DNA of 15,959 bases from positions 1 to 15,959 of the forward strand of contig JAAZOA010000125.1 of the NCBI GenBank assembly GCA_012798055.1, written 5' to 3'. The DNA comes from Syntrophomonadaceae bacterium. GTDB lineage: Bacteria > Bacillota > Syntrophomonadia > Syntrophomonadales > Syntrophomonadaceae. How positions within the stretch are numbered: the first letter of the stretch is position 1; each line of letters begins with the position of its first letter. Shown here in pieces: positions 12,669-15,959 of the stretch. The notes beneath the pieces are model-generated. The model was not told the origin of the DNA and searched no databases. It worked only from the letters and a program-made list of their open reading frames with translations. Both the position numbers and the translations under genes were made by a program.

Positions 12669-14417
12669 CTAGGATACCTTGGCAACCCCTCCATAAATCC
12701 TGCCGTGGGCTGTGTCAACCGTTACCAGCATATCGTTTTGCAGGATCCGGGTAGCGCCTGCAGCTCCAACCACCACCGGCATGCCCATGTTTAATCCGAT
12801 TATAGCGGCATCTGAAGTCAAACCACCTTCTTCCGCGATTATAGCCGCCGCCTTACCCAGTTTGGGCACCAGGAATTTATATGCCGACTTGCAGACCAGG
12901 ATGTCTCCCTCCCTGATATCTTCTATGTCGGTCTCGTCTATGATGAGGCGCACCAACCCGCTGACTGGTCTTGTGCCTATGCCCATCCCTTGCATGAGTA
13001 TGTCTCCAACTACCTGGACCTTAAGGAGGTTGGTGCTGCCGGGAAACCCTGAAGGGCTGCCGGCGGTCAATACCACCATATCACCCTTCTTAATGTAGCC
13101 CTTCTCCAGGCACCGCTCGAGGGATTCCTCAAACAAAGCATCAGTGCCCTGGGTCTGTCTGGTCAAAACCGGGCATACTCCCCATATCAGCAACAGTTTG
13201 CGAACCACTTCGGGATGGGTAGTAACCGCAAATATATCAGCCTGGGGCCGGTATTTTGCCACCATGCGAGCGGTCGATCCTATGCTGGTGGCGGTGATAA
13301 TAGATGATATGCCCAGGCTGGCAGCTGCAGAACAAGTAGCATAACTGATAGCATCCGTAACCGAAATGGTACCCAGCGGTCGTTTGCGGCGGAGTATTTC
13401 CTGGTAGGGCAGGGCCTGTTCGCTCCGCGCGGCTATGCGGGCCATAGTCTGCACCGCTTCCACCGGGTACGATCCCGCAGCTGTTTCCCCTGAGAGCATG
13501 ATGGCATCAGCCCCGTCAAATATGGCATTGGCAACATCAGAGACTTCTGCCCTGGTCGGCCTGGGATTCTTGATCATCGAATCCAGCATCTGGGTAGCAA
13601 TAATGACTGGTTTGCCATATTCACTGCATTTATCCATGACGGTCTTCTGGACCAGGGGCACTTCTTCCGCGGGTATCTCCACCCCCAGATCTCCCCGGGC
13701 AACCGTGATTCCGTCGGATACTTTAATGATGTCATCCAGGTTGTCTACCCCGGATTGACTCTCAATCTTGGCTATTATGTCGATATGAGCGTCCCGGGCT
13801 TCCAGGATGCGCCTTATGGAGAGAACATCGCCTGCACTGCGGACGAAAGATGCCGCGATGAAGTCGATGTCATGGTCGATGCCAAAGTTTATGTCTTCTA
13901 CATCCTTTTCACTTAGGAAAGGCAACTTGATCCGGACCCCAGGTACATTTACTCCTTTCTTTTCTCCCAGCACGCCCCCATTGATGACCTGGCAGACGAT
14001 ATCTGTTGAGCTGGCCGACAATACGGTCAAATTGATCAGCCCGTCAGCCAGCAGGATGGAAGTCCCGGGGCTGACTTCTGAGGGCAGTCCCGCATAGCTG
14101 ATGCTTACTTCCCGCTCATCCCCGGGCACCGCCCTGGCGGTCAGAGTAAAACTCTGCCCGTTCTGTAAGGTCACCTTGCCGTTTTTCAGATTTCCCGTAC
14201 GTATTTCCGGCCCTTTGGTATCCAGCATGATGGCCAGGGGCACTTCAGCATGAAGGGCCACCCTGCGCAGTGTTTCTATCCTGCGTCGATGTTCCGCATG
14301 GTCTCCATGGGAAAAATTGAGACGTGCTACGCTCATGCCCTCCTTCAGCAGTTGAGCCATTGTTTCCGGGCGGTCACTGGCCGGCCCTATAGTGCAAATG
14401 ATCTTGGTCTTGCGCAC
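12669..14417 (-). CDS. pyk: Pyruvate kinase with C-terminal PEP-utiliser-like domain
   Basis: Makes pyruvate and ATP from phosphoenolpyruvate and ADP in lower glycolysis. It is 582 residues: a catalytic barrel and beta-barrel cap with IMLDTKGPEIRTG, IIAKIES, the ARGDLGVEIP segment and TQMLDSM, then the regulatory C-domain. A further extension of about 100 residues (from about 475) resembles the PEP-utiliser mobile domain, as in Bacillus enzymes. In that extension the usual TSHA reads TSDA: Asp at 536. This domain is not catalytic in pyruvate kinase, so activity should be unaffected. The start is GTG, supported by AAGGAGG about 6 nt upstream. It follows mtrB by 44 nt on the same strand. Confidence 0.96.
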   Translation of the reverse strand: MRKTKIICTIGPASDRPETMAQLLKEGMSVARLNFSHGDHAEHRRRIETLRRVALHAEVPLAIMLDTKGPEIRTGNLKNGKVTLQNGQSFTLTARAVPGDEREVSISYAGLPSEVSPGTSILLADGLINLTVLSASSTDIVCQVINGGVLGEKKGVNVPGVRIKLPFLSEKDVEDINFGIDHDIDFIAASFVRSAGDVLSIRRILEARDAHIDIIAKIESQSGVDNLDDIIKVSDGITVARGDLGVEIPAEEVPLVQKTVMDKCSEYGKPVIIATQMLDSMIKNPRPTRAEVSDVANAIFDGADAIMLSGETAAGSYPVEAVQTMARIAARSEQALPYQEILRRKRPLGTISVTDAISYATCSAAASLGISSIITATSIGSTARMVAKYRPQADIFAVTTHPEVVRKLLLIWGVCPVLTRQTQGTDALFEESLERCLEKGYIKKGDMVVLTAGSPSGFPGSTNLLKVQVVGDILMQGMGIGTRPVSGLVRLIIDETDIEDIREGDILVCKSAYKFLVPKLGKAAAIIAEEGGLTSDAAIIGLNMGMPVVVGAAGATRILQNDMLVTVDTAHGRIYGGVAKVS

Positions 14418-14461
14418 CTGCTTCCTCCTTCAGCCCAATACGCCAGGCAGCCGGCCATATC

Positions 14462-14698
14462 CTATCTACGGCTGCTCTCGCTGAGGGTGGTCCCGTAACG
14501 ATGGGTAATCTCTGCATTGCCCCTGATTTTCATGGCTGAGGTATGCTCCGTGAACTGTACCACCATTATTTCTCCCTTGTCCAGCTTCTCAGTGTGATGG
14601 AACTTGGTCTCTGCTCCTCGGGTCAGACCGATAATGGTAACCCCGTTCTCCAGTGCTTTGATCACAATATACTCGCACCCAAGGTATTCTTCCTGCAC
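14462..14698 (-). CDS. mtrB: TRAP, tryptophan RNA-binding attenuation protein
   Basis: A small 78-residue protein closely matching Bacillus TRAP (75 residues) along its length, including IGLTRG, TKFHH, EKLDKGE and QFTEHTSA. Residues that bind tryptophan in Bacillus TRAP have counterparts here (T26, Q48, T50, S54). The RNA-binding Lys-Lys-Arg set is present as K38, K57 and R59, with E37 and D40. TRAP forms an 11-mer ring that, loaded with Trp, wraps GAG/UAG repeats. The GTG at 14698 was chosen because GAGGAGG lies about 8 nt upstream. An in-frame ATG at 14740 would lie inside dnaE and add 14 unrelated residues. It starts 13 nt after the dnaE stop. Its likely target, a triplet array at trpE, is in this window. 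Confidence 0.93.
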   Translation of the reverse strand: MQEEYLGCEYIVIKALENGVTIIGLTRGAETKFHHTEKLDKGEIMVVQFTEHTSAMKIRGNAEITHRYGTTLSESSRR

Positions 14699-14711
14699 AG
14701 CTATTCCCTCC

Positions 14712-15959
14712 TCAGTCAAACCACACCTGATTGTCTCCATACAGATGGATCAAGCGCTGTTTCAGTTCCTTGTCTGCCGCAACATCGTACCTCTGGTCAA
14801 GGACCAGTATTTTCTTGTTGGGAAGGTGCACACATACCTCTATCTCACCCGGGTACTTTGCCAAGGTCTCCATTAGTTCGTGCTTGCCTTCCGCATCGGT
14901 TTTCTCATATGGCAGGCGTACATGCAGTTCTTTCAATCTAGGGCTGAGAGGTTTGGCCTGGCGCAGAGATATTTTGGGTTTATCATCTTTCCGGTCGATG
15001 AAACCTTCTACTATCAATGGCTGATCAGGCTGGATATTTTGTATATACTTCCGGTAAGCGCCCGGAAATACCATGACCTCCATGCGGCCGCTCAGGTCCT
15101 CCAGTACAAAGCGCGCATAGGGGTCTCCGCGGCGGCTGATCTTTTTACTCAGATTGACCGGCAGACCTGCCAAACGAACGTAATCCTCCGAACTCCCCGT
15201 TTCCAGTGCGGCAATTTCATCAGTAGCCACCAGTTCGATCAGCTGCCGGTAGGAATCCAGGGGATTGGCGGAAACATAAAATCCCAGCACCTCTTTCTCC
15301 CGGCTCAGCTTTTCCTGGTTGTCCCACTCTCCTTTTACTGCCGCACGGGGTTCTTCTACCATGGCGGCGGTGTCTCCAAACAGGGACATCTGGTTTCCGT
15401 TGCTGGCTTGTTTGATCTGGGCGGCTAGTTGGATGGACTCATCCATGATCGAACAGGTCTGCTTTCTGGTCAGGCCCAGGGAGTCAAAACAACCAGCCAG
15501 GATGAGGTTTTCTACCATCCGCTTATTGACCTGGGACATATCCACCCGCTGGCAGAAGTCGAAAAATGATTTATAGAGACCGTCTTTGCGGCAGTCAACG
15601 ATGGTCTTGACCGCATTCTGGCCAACATTCTTGATCGCACCGAGCCCAAAACGTATCCCGTCCTTTCCCACTGTAAAATTCTCGAAGCTATCATTGATAT
15701 CTGGCGGCAGAATCGATATCCCCATTTTCTTGCATTCTTTAATGTAGAAGACGACCCGCTCCTGATGGTCGATTACACTGCTGAGAAATGCACACATGAA
15801 TTCCACCGGGAAATGGGCTTTCAAATAAGCGGTCTGATAAGTTATCATCGCATAAGCGGCTGAATGGCTTTTATTGAAGCCATATCCGGCAAAGCTTTCC
15901 ATCAGGTCGAAAAGATGCGCGGACACTTCCCGGTCGATGCCGTTTCGAGCTGCCCCTGC
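14712..15959 (-). CDS. dnaE: DNA polymerase III subunit alpha (DnaE), C-terminal part
   Basis: The replicative polymerase subunit, cut by the window edge; 415 C-terminal residues are present and the frame is open to 15959. The fingers segment ends in FAGYGFNKSHSAAYA, the highly conserved block facing the template, followed by ITYQTAYLKAHFP. A tandem helix-hairpin-helix region (about residues 100-160 of this piece, RVDMSQVNKRMVENLILAG) and an OB-fold (SGRMEVMVFP, KPKISLRQAKPL) follow. It is the DnaE type rather than PolC, since no exonuclease insertion or PolC ordering is seen in this part. The TGA stop lies 13 nt before mtrB, so dnaE, mtrB and possibly pyk are likely co-transcribed. Confidence 0.96.
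   Translation of the reverse strand, partial: AGAARNGIDREVSAHLFDLMESFAGYGFNKSHSAAYAMITYQTAYLKAHFPVEFMCAFLSSVIDHQERVVFYIKECKKMGISILPPDINDSFENFTVGKDGIRFGLGAIKNVGQNAVKTIVDCRKDGLYKSFFDFCQRVDMSQVNKRMVENLILAGCFDSLGLTRKQTCSIMDESIQLAAQIKQASNGNQMSLFGDTAAMVEEPRAAVKGEWDNQEKLSREKEVLGFYVSANPLDSYRQLIELVATDEIAALETGSSEDYVRLAGLPVNLSKKISRRGDPYARFVLEDLSGRMEVMVFPGAYRKYIQNIQPDQPLIVEGFIDRKDDKPKISLRQAKPLSPRLKELHVRLPYEKTDAEGKHELMETLAKYPGEIEVCVHLPNKKILVLDQRYDVAADKELKQRLIHLYGDNQVWFD

Noticed and set aside
14699..14740. Upstream ATG start for mtrB
   Set aside because: It lies inside the dnaE coding region and adds 14 residues not found in TRAP; the GTG at 14698 has a strong ribosome-binding site.
1..15959. CRISPR arrays, insertion sequences, tRNA or rRNA genes, prophage
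   Set aside because: No direct-repeat arrays, transposase-like frames, terminal inverted repeats or tRNA/rRNA signatures were seen by eye on either strand.

Overview
The window looks like chromosomal DNA from a low-to-mid GC Gram-positive anaerobe of the clostridial Bacillota. The clues are a T-box leader, a TRAP (MtrB) protein, a pyruvate kinase with the Bacillus-type C-terminal extension, a clostridial-type 3-hydroxybutyryl-CoA dehydrogenase, a DnaE-type polymerase and a selenocysteine-containing HesB-like protein. A syntrophic or butyrate-metabolising lineage (Syntrophomonadales-like) would fit; that placement is inference. Nearly everything lies on the minus strand. The exception is a P-type ATPase on the plus strand.

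Positions 1-5873 (minus) hold the tryptophan operon trpE-G-D-C-F-B, tightly packed or overlapping, with trpB cut by the window edge. A sigma-A-like promoter (5845-5873) starts a leader of about 365 nt. The leader holds a T-box with a UGG (Trp) specifier, mutually exclusive antiterminator and terminator folds, and then a run of NAG triplets at exact 5-nt spacing across the trpE Shine-Dalgarno sequence and start codon. That run is the signature of a TRAP binding site, and the TRAP gene mtrB itself lies in this window at 14462-14698. The operon therefore appears to sense uncharged tRNA-Trp (T-box, transcription) and free tryptophan (TRAP, trpE translation). This is the most striking system here.

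Positions 5924-8915 (plus) hold a promoter, a P2-type cation ATPase related to the Na+/K+-ATPase class, and a terminator. The ATPase gene is broken twice: an extra C in a C8 run, and a TGA in place of the invariant glycine of the TGDGxNDxPA hinge motif.

Positions 8940-9398 (minus) hold a HesB/IscA-like gene read through an in-frame UGA at codon 36. The UGA replaces the first conserved cysteine and is followed by a bacterial SECIS-like hairpin, so this is a selenoprotein. Its promoter overlaps a CsoR/CstR-type palindrome. Next come a secreted CAP/SCP-domain protein (9454-10176) and an RMD1/DUF155-like tail-anchored protein (10417-11478).

Positions 11638-12653 (minus) hold hbd with a strong terminator and a possible Rex (NADH/NAD+) operator upstream. 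Positions 12669-15959 hold dnaE (3' part), mtrB and pyk, closely spaced and probably co-transcribed.
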